Positions 40,943 through 47,752 of a stretch of 48,902 bases of DNA are shown in pieces. The DNA comes from a virus: the IMG/VR virus record IMGVR_UViG_3300022907_000732, positions 1-48,902 of that record; one strand, written 5' to 3'. Position numbers and translations under genes: made by a program. The notes beneath the pieces were generated by a model. The model did no database searches, had not been told where the DNA came from, and saw nothing but the letters and a program-made list of their open reading frames with translations. The first letter of the stretch is position 1, and each line of letters begins with the position of its first letter.

Positions 40943-41193
40943 AAGTATTACACAACAACGTCCTAGTGACACAAGCAGAAGTTGAAGAGAAAACCGCAGG
41001 TGGTATTATCCTATCGGGTGATGTCACGTCTGGTAATAAGCCAGCAATCGTTATCGCAGTTGGTGATACGGTTGAGGATATCAAACCCAAGAACAAAGTA
41101 TTTCTTGACTGGAGTAAATCCATGCCAGTAGAGATTGATGGTTTGAAGTGTGCGGTAATAAACCAATTAGATATTAAGTTGATTGTAGAGTAA
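40939..41193 (+). CDS. GroES-like co-chaperonin (functional analogue of T4 gp31)
   Basis: 84 residues. VLHNNVLVTQ, then EEKTAGGIILSG (mobile loop with the G-G-I-I-L GroEL-binding motif), AIVIAVG and the closing strand KLIVE follow GroES closely. The segment that forms the roof hairpin in E. coli GroES is shortened to GDTVEDIKPKN, so the dome would be open, as reported for T4 gp31. T4 needs gp31 with host GroEL to fold its capsid protein; the same role is likely here. Confidence 0.85.
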   Translation: MKVLHNNVLVTQAEVEEKTAGGIILSGDVTSGNKPAIVIAVGDTVEDIKPKNKVFLDWSKSMPVEIDGLKCAVINQLDIKLIVE

Positions 41194-41196
41194 AAC

Positions 41197-41823
41197 ATGA
41201 GAGTTAATGTTCTAGGTAATGGTGACCATGCGGGAATCTTTAAGAGAGGAACGCCAGGCAAATTGTTGATTTGCAATATGCCCCCATTTGAAATTCCTCG
41301 TAGTGAAGTACACGCAACTTGTATGGTTGACTTCAAGATGATGAAGGCACTTCAAGAGGGTCGCATCAAACTGGACATGTATGATTGGGTATTGGGTCAA
41401 AGACCTAAAATCTGGATGGAACAGTCTGGAACATTCTATATGAAATACTCACATCTTATCAAGGGATTCTATACTCATATTCCCCCATATGCGGCAGGAA
41501 AGGGTGACCCCAAGATGGCTGCAACTAACTTCAATTGTGGCCACATGGCAGTCCATTATGCATGTGCAAAGATGAGGGCTACCGAGGTTCACATCTATGG
41601 GTTTGATAGTATTTTTGATATGAACCTAGAGAGTTTCACTGACCTACTTCTAGAGTCAGACCGCAGTACTGGTAACACTGTTAGACTCGCAAACAACTGG
41701 AGACCCATATGGACTAATATGTTTAAGGAGTTTCCTAATGTTGAGTTTAATCTATACCACTCTCATAATAACATCAAGATTCCTATTGGTGACAATGTAA
41801 AGATTCGTGCAAAAAGAACTTGA
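41197..41823 (+). CDS. Sialyltransferase/GT29-like phage protein
   Basis: 208 residues. MRVNVLGNGDHAGIF is a nucleotide-binding start, CNMPPFEIPRSEVHATCMVD a motif often seen in GT29- or DUF115-like sugar transferases, and ATEVHIYGFDSIF the G-F-D-S element of that group. Ends FNLYHSHNNIKIP. Short proteins of this kind are common in marine phages; the activity is unproven. Its stop overlaps the tRNA promoter. Confidence 0.55.
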   Translation: MRVNVLGNGDHAGIFKRGTPGKLLICNMPPFEIPRSEVHATCMVDFKMMKALQEGRIKLDMYDWVLGQRPKIWMEQSGTFYMKYSHLIKGFYTHIPPYAAGKGDPKMAATNFNCGHMAVHYACAKMRATEVHIYGFDSIFDMNLESFTDLLLESDRSTGNTVRLANNWRPIWTNMFKEFPNVEFNLYHSHNNIKIPIGDNVKIRAKRT

Positions 41824-41848
41824 CAATTTATATCAAGACTGATATAAT
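41820..41848 (+). promoter_or_regulatory. Consensus sigma70 promoter for the tRNA genes
   Basis: TTGACA (41820-41825, overlapping the preceding stop codon), 17 bp, TATAAT (41843-41848). The first tRNA starts 20 bases downstream. Confidence 0.85.
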
Positions 41849-41867
41849 TATTAAATGATTGGGAATA

Positions 41868-41943
41868 CGACTTATGGTGAAACTGGATATCATACGAGTC
41901 TTCTAAACTTGGGTTCAAGGTTCGAGTCCTTGTAGGTCGGCCA
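41868..41943 (+). tRNA. tRNA-Arg (anticodon UCU)
   Basis: 76 nt cloverleaf: acceptor CGACTTA pairs TAGGTCG (one G-U), D-stem GTGA/TCAT, anticodon stem CGAGT/ACTTG with loop CTTCTAA, variable loop GGTT, T-stem CAAGG/CCTTG with loop TTCGAGT, and an encoded CCA end. The anticodon UCU reads AGA and AGG, and AGA is one of the two arginine codons used most in these genes. Confidence 0.92.
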
Positions 41944-41953
41944 ATCAATCACT

Positions 41954-42028
41954 GCCTCCGTAGTTTAACGGATAAAACGATGCGCTACGAACGCATAACT
42001 CGTGGTTCGATTCCATGCGGGGGCGCCA
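41954..42028 (+). tRNA. tRNA-Arg (anticodon ACG)
   Basis: 75 nt cloverleaf: acceptor GCCTCCG/CGGGGGC, D-stem GTTT/AAAC, anticodon stem ATGCG/CGCAT with loop CTACGAA, variable loop AACT, T-stem CGTGG/CCATG with loop TTCGATT, and encoded CCA. With A34 converted to inosine by host TadA it reads CGT, CGC and CGA; CGT is the other preferred arginine codon here. Ten bases after the first tRNA. Confidence 0.92.
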
Positions 42029-42031
42029 AAC

Positions 42032-42712
42032 TTAGGTTCTTTTCTTCTTTTCTCTTTCTTTCTTAATCCAAGATTTTGCTTTGGCATTCTCTGGTTCTTT
42101 ATCTAAGAACTTCCGAACATCTTTGTATGCACGGAGAGTCTCTTTCTGGTAATCCTTACCTTCAGAGTTATCAACAATTAACATATTCTTTTTACCAAAG
42201 AAAGTCTGGAATGCACCAATGTTCTTTTGAACAGTCTTCCAGTAGTTTGTAACTTCCTTCTCACCAATAGTACGGTCACGTGCTTTATCACGTGCAATTG
42301 CAGTATCAAGGTCAGTGTTAACAAATATCATTGCGATATCATAACCCAAGTCTTTCATTGCCTTTGCTTGTTTCTTGACCTTATCAAAGTCTTTACCTGT
42401 ACCATCAACCACAACACCAAGTCTACCCATAAGGTATAGTGCTTGTTTTTTACCTGTGAGCGCTTTTGCACGACCACGGATATCTTGACCTTGAACTGAG
42501 AAGATATTTTCAGGAGACATTTCCAGTCCTGCTTTCTTCATTGCAACTTCATAGGCATCGTCTGAGTTTATAACTTTCAAACCAAGTGCGGGAAGACCAG
42601 TCTTACCTACGATGAATGATTTACCAGACCCAGGCCCACCAGCAAGGAACACTGCTTTGAAAATAGCGGGGTCATCAACACCCTCTGTTATAAACTTTTT
42701 AAACTTAATCAT
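42032..42712 (-). CDS. P-loop kinase (zeta-toxin-like) with capsid-targeting-like N-terminus
   Basis: 226 residues. It begins MIKFKKFITEG, very similar to the DUF6267 protein's MNFNDFITEQ and to T4 internal-protein targeting peptides. Walker A is GGPGSGKS (25-32), with INSDDAYEVAMKK, VVVDGTGKDFDKV and IFVNTDLDTAIARDKARDR giving the zeta-toxin/polynucleotide-kinase layout including the lid arginines. It may phosphorylate a sugar nucleotide or a nucleic acid end. Last gene of the minus-strand operon; convergent with the tRNAs. If packaged, it could be delivered with the DNA. Confidence 0.8.
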   Translation of the reverse strand: MIKFKKFITEGVDDPAIFKAVFLAGGPGSGKSFIVGKTGLPALGLKVINSDDAYEVAMKKAGLEMSPENIFSVQGQDIRGRAKALTGKKQALYLMGRLGVVVDGTGKDFDKVKKQAKAMKDLGYDIAMIFVNTDLDTAIARDKARDRTIGEKEVTNYWKTVQKNIGAFQTFFGKKNMLIVDNSEGKDYQKETLRAYKDVRKFLDKEPENAKAKSWIKKEREKKKRT

Positions 42713-43560
42713 TAGTATACCTTGAATTCTTTTCTGATTACTTCGGACAGTCTTTGTAGGATAACGTCTAGGTTACCTATAGACTCTTCGTTTTCTTGTA
42801 AATGCGACATAGTATGTATGGTATTATTTATATGTTCTGATATCTCAGACATATCTTTTGTGTCACCCGTAATTCTGAGTTGAGTTGCAGGTAAAGGTGT
42901 ACCGTCAATGACTGATTGGGCTAGGTCTCCACCATCATGACGAGTTTCGTACAAGTCGATTAGGTCAAACCCGATTGTACAAACTGGAGAGAAATCCGTC
43001 TTTATATCGTTTGCTTCAAAAGTCTCGTCCGAATTCATCGGAATGCCTGCTAAGAAGACTGCGTCAAATTTTATGTCATCTGGAACGTCAACCATATAGG
43101 TACTATCTCCCATGACATATGGTTTGTTCGCAGCAATTCGATTTACATTGAAATGTCTCATTAAACTTCGTGCGAAACTTTGATGTGTTTCTGAATATGC
43201 GACATATACGTTGGTCGATACCGAAAAGTGTTTATTAATTATAGGCCAAATATTACTCTGTACGTTAGGCATAATTCTATCAACAGTATTGTCCCATAGA
43301 CTTGGGTAGTTACTGTCTCTAAACGAAGGCACTACCAAAACATTATTGTATCTTAATCGCACAATAATATTGTTTATAATAATAGACCACATTATCATCG
43401 CATTGATACTGTCTTGTTCTACAGTATAATCATAGGTGGGGTCAGATGCCATGAAATCTTGTATCTTTTTCCATAGACTTCCATAACTATTTTCGTCAAG
43501 TAACAATGCTCTTGTTTTACTATCGGTCTTTTCGATGAAGACATCGTATAAATTATTCAT
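42712..43560 (-). CDS. Unknown protein, paralogue A
   Basis: 282 residues, no family recognised. It shares an ordered set of motifs with the next gene upstream: NVLVVPSFRDSNYPSLWD with NILVVTSFEDSVYDRLRD, WPIINKHF with LPIVHKF, KFDAVFLAGIPMNSDE with KFDVVVLLGSESFKK, and CTIGFDLIDLYET with CTSTFDLIDIYRN. The strand-loop patterns suggest a Rossmann-like domain followed by a helical tail. Both stops and starts in the operon overlap by one base. Possibly virion-related given late expression. Confidence 0.6.
   Translation of the reverse strand: MNNLYDVFIEKTDSKTRALLLDENSYGSLWKKIQDFMASDPTYDYTVEQDSINAMIMWSIIINNIIVRLRYNNVLVVPSFRDSNYPSLWDNTVDRIMPNVQSNIWPIINKHFSVSTNVYVAYSETHQSFARSLMRHFNVNRIAANKPYVMGDSTYMVDVPDDIKFDAVFLAGIPMNSDETFEANDIKTDFSPVCTIGFDLIDLYETRHDGGDLAQSVIDGTPLPATQLRITGDTKDMSEISEHINNTIHTMSHLQENEESIGNLDVILQRLSEVIRKEFKVY
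42825..42832 (-). promoter_or_regulatory. Possible internal late promoter, minus strand
   Basis: TATAAATA on the minus strand inside paralogue A, about 110 bp before the P-loop kinase start. May be functional or chance. Confidence 0.35.
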
Positions 43561-44354
43561 TAGTACACCTTATAATATTCATTCACGTTTTCGAGATTCA
43601 ATGCAAGTCTATAAAACAATAGTTGTTGTCTCAGGTTTTTCATATAACCAGCACTAGTTACAAGACGAGTTGTTTTATCATAAACTTTTGTTGGAGTGTT
43701 TACACACTCAATGACTCTTTCTATGTGGTCTTCTAAATTGTCTGCACCACCCTTGAGGTCTCTTAAATCGTTACGATAGATATCAATTAGGTCAAAAGTA
43801 GATGTACAATATCTTGCGAATTTCTTTTTAACATCCGAAGCTTTGAAACTACCTTTCTTGAATGATTCTGAACCAAGAAGAACTACTACATCAAATTTCT
43901 CGTCAGTCTTAATTTTAAAATCACCATCAACTCTGAAATGACCATCAACATCTATGGTATCAACTCCAAACTTCTCATAGATTGGTTTGAAGAAATTAGT
44001 ACCACCTTTGGTTGAAGTGACCGTCATCTTACCGTCACTTTCGTTAAACTTATGAACAATAGGTAAGAAATGGTCACCCGCACTTTTAACCGCTCTGTAG
44101 TTACGGTCTCTCAATCGGTCATACACCGAGTCTTCGAATGAAGTCACCACAAGGATGTTACTGTATCCACCGCAACACAATAGTGCATCAACGATACTTG
44201 CGTCAGTGATAAGTGTTGTGAAGTCAGTTACAGTTATACGCTTATTGTTAAAACGATTAAAGTCGCCCAACATACTTATCAATCTTTCTTTCGCATCAAG
44301 ATTAATGATGTTACTTTGCTTGCCATTCTTGGGTTGAGTGCGGTATAATAACAT
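43560..44354 (-). CDS. Unknown protein, paralogue B
   Basis: 264 residues, relative of the gene at 42712. N-terminal segment differs (MLLYRTQPKNGKQSNIINL), after which the shared motifs follow in the same order. The C-terminus YYKVY resembles the end of paralogue A (KEFKVY). No catalytic signature stands out. An old duplication followed by divergence explains the pair. Second gene of the operon. Confidence 0.6.
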   Translation of the reverse strand: MLLYRTQPKNGKQSNIINLDAKERLISMLGDFNRFNNKRITVTDFTTLITDASIVDALLCCGGYSNILVVTSFEDSVYDRLRDRNYRAVKSAGDHFLPIVHKFNESDGKMTVTSTKGGTNFFKPIYEKFGVDTIDVDGHFRVDGDFKIKTDEKFDVVVLLGSESFKKGSFKASDVKKKFARYCTSTFDLIDIYRNDLRDLKGGADNLEDHIERVIECVNTPTKVYDKTTRLVTSAGYMKNLRQQLLFYRLALNLENVNEYYKVY

Positions 44355-44623
44355 TACTTTGTACCCTGATAAATTGTCTGTATATGGTCTTCAAACTGTT
44401 CAATCTTCTCAAGACGGTTAGGCCACAAGATATATTCCTTTTCGGGGTTTTGTTTGAGATTGTTCAATAGGGGTTGAACCGCATTGTACAGTTTGTCCAG
44501 TTTATCTTGGGTTTCGGACACAGAAGTAGACACGTTGGCGACTTGGGACTGTGCTTGTTGCACTGCCTCCAGTTCGTTCTCGTCTACAAGGGTAAACCCA
44601 AAATCGAATAGTTCGTTACTCAT
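44354..44623 (-). CDS. Conserved T4-like phage protein, first gene of minus operon
   Basis: 89 residues. MSNELFDFGFTLVDENELEA followed by a coiled-coil region and LYNAVQPLLNNL, EKEYILWPNRLEKIEQF is a pattern conserved across marine T4-like phages; function unknown, all-helical. The start codon is only 5 bases after a late promoter, and the conserved N-terminus makes a later start unlikely. Confidence 0.75.
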   Translation of the reverse strand: MSNELFDFGFTLVDENELEAVQQAQSQVANVSTSVSETQDKLDKLYNAVQPLLNNLKQNPEKEYILWPNRLEKIEQFEDHIQTIYQGTK

Positions 44624-44628
44624 AGTTC

Positions 44629-44636
44629 TATTTATA
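44629..44636 (-). promoter_or_regulatory. T4-type late promoter, minus strand
   Basis: TATAAATA on the minus strand, then GAACT, then ATG (44623). It would drive the four-gene operon down to 42032. A second minus-strand TATAAATA at 44689-44696 could give a transcript with a normal leader. Confidence 0.7.
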
Positions 44637-44658
44637 CCTCATTTAAATTAAATAACGC

Positions 44659-44687
44659 TTGACAAAGCATGTTTATTCATGTATAGT
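44659..44687 (+). promoter_or_regulatory. Sigma70-type early promoter
   Basis: TTGACA (44659-44664), 17 bp, TATAGT (44682-44687). Divergent from the minus late operon; drives the small genes from 44713. Confidence 0.8.
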
Positions 44688-44712
44688 GTATTTATATAGT
44701 AAGGAGATGAAG

Positions 44713-45009
44713 ATGCAAACCTTTCACGGTTCAATGAAGTATGATATTCATGGTCGCAAACGTAAGACCAATGCATGGAAAAAGACCCCCAAACATAACC
44801 CCGAATTTAAACCTCTTGAAAGTTACTCTATAGGTAATGGTGAAGACCATCGTAAGAAGTACCCGTCAGCTAGTGAAATGGGCTATGTCCCACAAAAAGA
44901 CAACTCTTACAAACTAGAAGAGTCCAAGAAGTTTACTGTCGCACCCGCATACAATAAAGGTGCATACCAAGTCATCCCCCGTGGTGATGTTAAACATATA
45001 GGAAAATGA
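44713..45009 (+). CDS. Small conserved phage protein
   Basis: 98 residues from ATG 44713 (AAGGAG six bases upstream; ATG 44707 overlaps it). A basic N-terminal half (HGRKRKTNAWKKTPKH) is followed by KFTVAPAYNKGAYQVI and PRGDVKHIGK, a C-terminal motif seen in cyanophage and other T4-like small proteins. Function unknown. Early promoter directly upstream. Confidence 0.7.
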   Translation: MQTFHGSMKYDIHGRKRKTNAWKKTPKHNPEFKPLESYSIGNGEDHRKKYPSASEMGYVPQKDNSYKLEESKKFTVAPAYNKGAYQVIPRGDVKHIGK

Positions 45010-45185
45010 TTATGGAAACTCCCTTATTAAACCCCGATACTCGCACTAAATTTGAGGTGTTTGCTCGTGATATGTTTCTAGAAAATTGTTCAGAACGTGA
45101 TACGTTCAAAGAACCATTGTTGACATATGACGAATATGTCGAAAAAAACATGAAGTTTTTGCTTGACAAATTCAGAGAACTCTGA
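45006..45185 (+). CDS. Small acidic protein, unknown
   Basis: 59 residues from ATG 45006, which overlaps the previous stop by 4 bases. It starts MIMETPLLNPDTRTKFEVFA and is mainly helical. No family recognised. The next promoter overlaps its 3' end, so the gene's last codons double as the -35 region. Coupled position and length support it as real. Confidence 0.6.
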   Translation: MIMETPLLNPDTRTKFEVFARDMFLENCSERDTFKEPLLTYDEYVEKNMKFLLDKFREL

Positions 45186-45191
45186 TATAAT
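45163..45191 (+). promoter_or_regulatory. Consensus sigma70 promoter
   Basis: TTGACA (45163-45168), 17 bp, TATAAT (45186-45191): exact consensus. Drives 45224 and following small genes. Confidence 0.85.
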
Positions 45192-45223
45192 ACTTGTATT
45201 GATAATGAGAAAGAGGTGTATGT

Positions 45224-45472
45224 ATGATTACTTTTGCAACACAAGAACGGATTGACGTTCTAAAAGAAAAATTTGATGAGTTGACCGAAGGTATGGATAA
45301 TTGGAAGATGCCTATTGATACGGTAGTTCCAATCCGTGAACTGGATGATTATCGTGACGCATGTGAGTGGTTTACTGGTTCCAAACTTTATGTTGTCAAA
45401 CAAGTGAATGAACCAAACTTTGGAGACATGCGTGTAAAAGCGAAGGGTTATTATAATGCAATCGGAAGTTAG
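45224..45472 (+). CDS. Small early protein, unknown
   Basis: 82 residues, AGAGGTG before ATG 45224. Charged helix at the N-terminus (ERIDVLKEKFDELTEG), then a compact part (WFTGSKLYVVKQVNEPNFGD). No family recognised. First gene after an exact-consensus promoter, so strongly early. Confidence 0.6.
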   Translation: MITFATQERIDVLKEKFDELTEGMDNWKMPIDTVVPIRELDDYRDACEWFTGSKLYVVKQVNEPNFGDMRVKAKGYYNAIGS

Positions 45473-45491
45473 AGAAATGAAGGGTGGGTGT

Positions 45492-45737
45492 ATGGTCGAG
45501 AAATTCGACATGCCTGGAGTAGACGGTTACCAACTCGTTTATAAATTTGATAATGATTATGGCGCATCTGTAGTCAAACACAACTTCTCTTACGGCGGTG
45601 AGAAAGGCCTGTATGAACTTGAAGTGCTTGACAAAGATGGTGGGTTATGTTATGATACACCTATAACTGAAGATGTAATTGGGCGTCTTACAATGGGTGA
45701 AGTCGATAAATTACTTGTGGAGATATCACACCTATGA
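45492..45737 (+). CDS. Small conserved phage protein
   Basis: 81 residues from ATG 45492; ATGs at 45456 and 45477 would lengthen it, the first into the previous gene. GYQLVYKFDNDYGASVVKH followed by NFSYGGEKGLYELEVLD is a pattern recurring in cyanophages, with unknown function. The C-terminus overlaps the next start by 4 bases. A promoter-like TTGACA, 17 bp, TATGAT lies inside it. Confidence 0.65.
   Translation: MVEKFDMPGVDGYQLVYKFDNDYGASVVKHNFSYGGEKGLYELEVLDKDGGLCYDTPITEDVIGRLTMGEVDKLLVEISHL
45629..45657 (+). promoter_or_regulatory. Possible internal sigma70 promoter
   Basis: TTGACA (45629-45634), 17 bp, TATGAT (45652-45657), 77 bp before the gene at 45734. Confidence 0.4.
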
Positions 45738-46285
45738 ATATATTTCACTTAGACAATGACCCTAAGATTGCCGCAGAGATGATGTGTGACAAACACGTGG
45801 TCAAGATGGTCACTGAGTACGGTCAGATGTTGTCTACCGCACATCGTGTACTAGATGGTGAGTTGTATACCGACAAGACCAAGAATGGTCGTAACATCAA
45901 ACGGTGGAGACTGAGGGGGGCTGCACAAGAACGTGACTTGTACAAAGCATCACATGTCAATCACCCATCTAACATCTGGACACGTGAGAACGATAAGAAC
46001 TACCGATGGTTGTTCAAACACTTCCAAGCAACCGCAAAGGAGTATGAGAAACGATACGAACGTGTTCATGCTACCTACGATAAGTTAGGTGGTTATCTGT
46101 GGTTTGCGCCACGCAACATTAAACAAGTCGTAAGACTAACAAGATTCGCACAAGCAATGCCTGAGTATTGCAAACGTGAAGACCCAGTAGAAGCATACCG
46201 TTTCTACTATATAAATGAGAAGGTAGAATTCGCAAAGTGGAAGAACGTTGAGACACCTCAATGGTTTTCTGAAGGAGTCGCTTAA
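45734..46285 (+). CDS. Pyrimidine-dimer glycosylase-like phage protein
   Basis: 183 residues. MNIFHLDNDPKIAAEMMCDK then HVVKMVTEYGQMLSTAHR is the conserved start of a family common in marine T4-like phages, often linked to pyrimidine-dimer DNA glycosylases (T4 DenV-like); SHVNHPSNIWTREND and AYRFYYINEKVEFAKWK are further family elements. I recognise the family better than its function. If the link holds, it would cut at UV damage. Confidence 0.65.
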   Translation: MNIFHLDNDPKIAAEMMCDKHVVKMVTEYGQMLSTAHRVLDGELYTDKTKNGRNIKRWRLRGAAQERDLYKASHVNHPSNIWTRENDKNYRWLFKHFQATAKEYEKRYERVHATYDKLGGYLWFAPRNIKQVVRLTRFAQAMPEYCKREDPVEAYRFYYINEKVEFAKWKNVETPQWFSEGVA

Positions 46286-46509
46286 TGACTATGCCCGATG
46301 AACGGTATCATGCCCTCAAGAGAACTGCAACCTTTCTAAAAGAATTGCAGAACCCTAGAGGTATATACAAAAGAGATAACATGACTGAGATACGTAAGAT
46401 GGCATCAAGTTGCCTTCGACACTACCCTTGGGATATGTATCTAGAAGACCTTGCGGAAATTGCCCCTCATATATTGGAAAATAAAGAGACCCTTAATAAT
46501 GGAGAATGA
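46285..46509 (+). CDS. BPSL0761-like small protein
   Basis: 74 residues; ATG shares its first base with the preceding stop. MPDERYHALKRTATFLKEL and EIRKMASSCLRHYPW match the short family I know as BPSL0761, found in phages and bacteria, function unknown. Helical. Confidence 0.6.
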   Translation: MTMPDERYHALKRTATFLKELQNPRGIYKRDNMTEIRKMASSCLRHYPWDMYLEDLAEIAPHILENKETLNNGE

Positions 46510-46510
46510 A

Positions 46511-46765
46511 ATGACTTATGAAGAAATCGTTAACACCTTACGTGAAGGTGTCGTGAACTTGTCTTTTACAAAAGTAAAGGACGGTGGAGTTCGTGAAATG
46601 AGAGCAACCTTGGTATCTGATATGATTCCAACGGACAAAATGCCTAAGACCGATGCAAACGCAAACACTGAAAAGAATCAACTTGCAGTGCGTGTATTTG
46701 ATTTGGATATTAATGACTGGCGTTCATTCCGTGTAGATTCGCTCTTGACTTTTAGTGCAGTATAA
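46511..46765 (+). CDS. WYL_2/DUF2693-like SH3-fold protein
   Basis: 84 residues from ATG 46511 (GGAG six bases before; ATG 46499 also open). LREGVVNLSFTKVKDGGVRE then MRATLVSDMIP and RVFDLDINDWRSFRVDSL form the Sm/SH3-like small beta barrel of the WYL_2 (DUF2693) family of T4-like phages. Possible nucleic-acid or protein binding. A sigma70-type promoter overlaps its 3' end. Confidence 0.75.
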   Translation: MTYEEIVNTLREGVVNLSFTKVKDGGVREMRATLVSDMIPTDKMPKTDANANTEKNQLAVRVFDLDINDWRSFRVDSLLTFSAV

Positions 46766-46773
46766 GTTATACT
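46745..46773 (+). promoter_or_regulatory. Sigma70-type early promoter
   Basis: TTGACT (46745-46750), 17 bp, TATACT (46768-46773). The start codon of the next gene (46783) is only about 9 bases after the -10 box, so its leader would be almost absent. Confidence 0.55.
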
Positions 46774-46782
46774 ATATAATAT

Positions 46783-47412
46783 ATGGTCAAGAAACTAACA
46801 CCACAAGAGAAAGCAAAAGCAACTAGAGAAGCCAAGAAACAGGCGAGTCTAGATGCTCTTGGTTTCGAACGTAAGAAAGTGAAACGTACACGTAAACCTA
46901 TGTCTCCTGAACAGAAGGCAGCGGCAGTCGAACGTCTTGCTAAAGCACGTGAAGCTAGGGGTGCAGACGGTAGTAAGTCTGTCCACAAGGACATTAGAGA
47001 TTTACCCGAAGACCATTTCCTGCATTGGAAGAAAGTTAAACAATGGTTGAAATCCAACCAAGATGAACTGAAAGCAATGAGGTCGTACAAGACCTCTAAG
47101 GTTTCTAAGGAGCGAGCAGAATACCAAGACCTAGAAACATATGTCTCAAATATGAAAAAGTATTTGGCTAATGGTATATGGATGGACTTTCGCTATGGTG
47201 AGAAAAGGGAATCTAGAATTCAAAAAGTGTGTGTTGCAATGGCATACCATGATGACGGAACACCAAAACGTCAATACAATACATGGTATCCTGATATCGC
47301 ACAAGTCTGGACTCCTGAACTTGAAGAAGAGTTTGCAAAAGATGAAGAATATGTAAGTTCCTTCAAGGTAAATATTCGTACAAACGAAGAGGTCGATGAT
47401 GGCGAAAGTTGA
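46783..47412 (+). CDS. Conserved T4-like protein upstream of gp33
   Basis: 209 residues. Basic N-terminal 60 residues (LTPQEKAKATREAKKQ, RKKVKRTRKPMSPEQKAAA), then a compact domain (FLHWKKVKQWLKSNQDELKA ... YLANGIWMDFRYGEKRE). The same arrangement directly before gp33 is familiar from marine T4-like phages; function unknown. It has no ribosome site, and a promoter lies just in front. Its stop overlaps gp33 by 14 bases. Confidence 0.7.
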   Translation: MVKKLTPQEKAKATREAKKQASLDALGFERKKVKRTRKPMSPEQKAAAVERLAKAREARGADGSKSVHKDIRDLPEDHFLHWKKVKQWLKSNQDELKAMRSYKTSKVSKERAEYQDLETYVSNMKKYLANGIWMDFRYGEKRESRIQKVCVAMAYHDDGTPKRQYNTWYPDIAQVWTPELEEEFAKDEEYVSSFKVNIRTNEEVDDGES

Positions 47413-47674
47413 TATGATTATGGGTGGGGTAGATTCTTCGGAAGAAGAGTCCAACTTCATGAACAAAAAGAAATTTACCCGTATGGTTGAAGATACGGTT
47501 AGAACAAAATCTATGTCTTACATGGATACGGTTGTTTATCTCTGTGATGAAAACAATCTAGAAATTGAGGATGTGAAGAAATATATCACAGTCTCGATAA
47601 AAGAGAAAATTGAGTTGGAAGCAATGAAACTTAACTTTCTCACCAAGGGTGAAGCTCTCCCTATTGATAAATAA
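47399..47674 (+). CDS. 33: Late-transcription coactivator gp33
   Basis: 91 residues from ATG 47399 (ATG 47396 adds one Met). KKFTRMVEDTVRTKSMSYMD then TVVYLCDENNLEIEDVKKYI and SIKEKIELEAMKLNFL align with T4 gp33, including the conserved E-x-E-D-V-x-K helix that binds the RNA polymerase beta flap and the C-terminal clamp-binding region. With the gp55-type sigma it couples replication clamps to TATAAATA late promoters, which occur through this window. Located just before gp32, as in relatives. Confidence 0.88.
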   Translation: MAKVDMIMGGVDSSEEESNFMNKKKFTRMVEDTVRTKSMSYMDTVVYLCDENNLEIEDVKKYITVSIKEKIELEAMKLNFLTKGEALPIDK

Positions 47675-47679
47675 AAGAG

Positions 47680-47708
47680 TTGACAAAACCTTTTGATTAT
47701 GATACAAT
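47680..47708 (+). promoter_or_regulatory. Sigma70-type promoter for gp32
   Basis: TTGACA (47680-47685), 17 bp, TACAAT (47703-47708). Gives gp32 its own strong early transcript, with a leader of about 38 bases and CGGAG before the ATG. Confidence 0.8.
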
Positions 47709-47752
47709 GAATACTCAAAATACTACTAATACGCAAATATACGGAGAATACA

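Noticed and set aside
41868-42028. tRNA genes as a possible integration site
   Set aside because: No integrase, no repeated tRNA 3' end elsewhere in the window, and the genome type is strictly lytic in known relatives.
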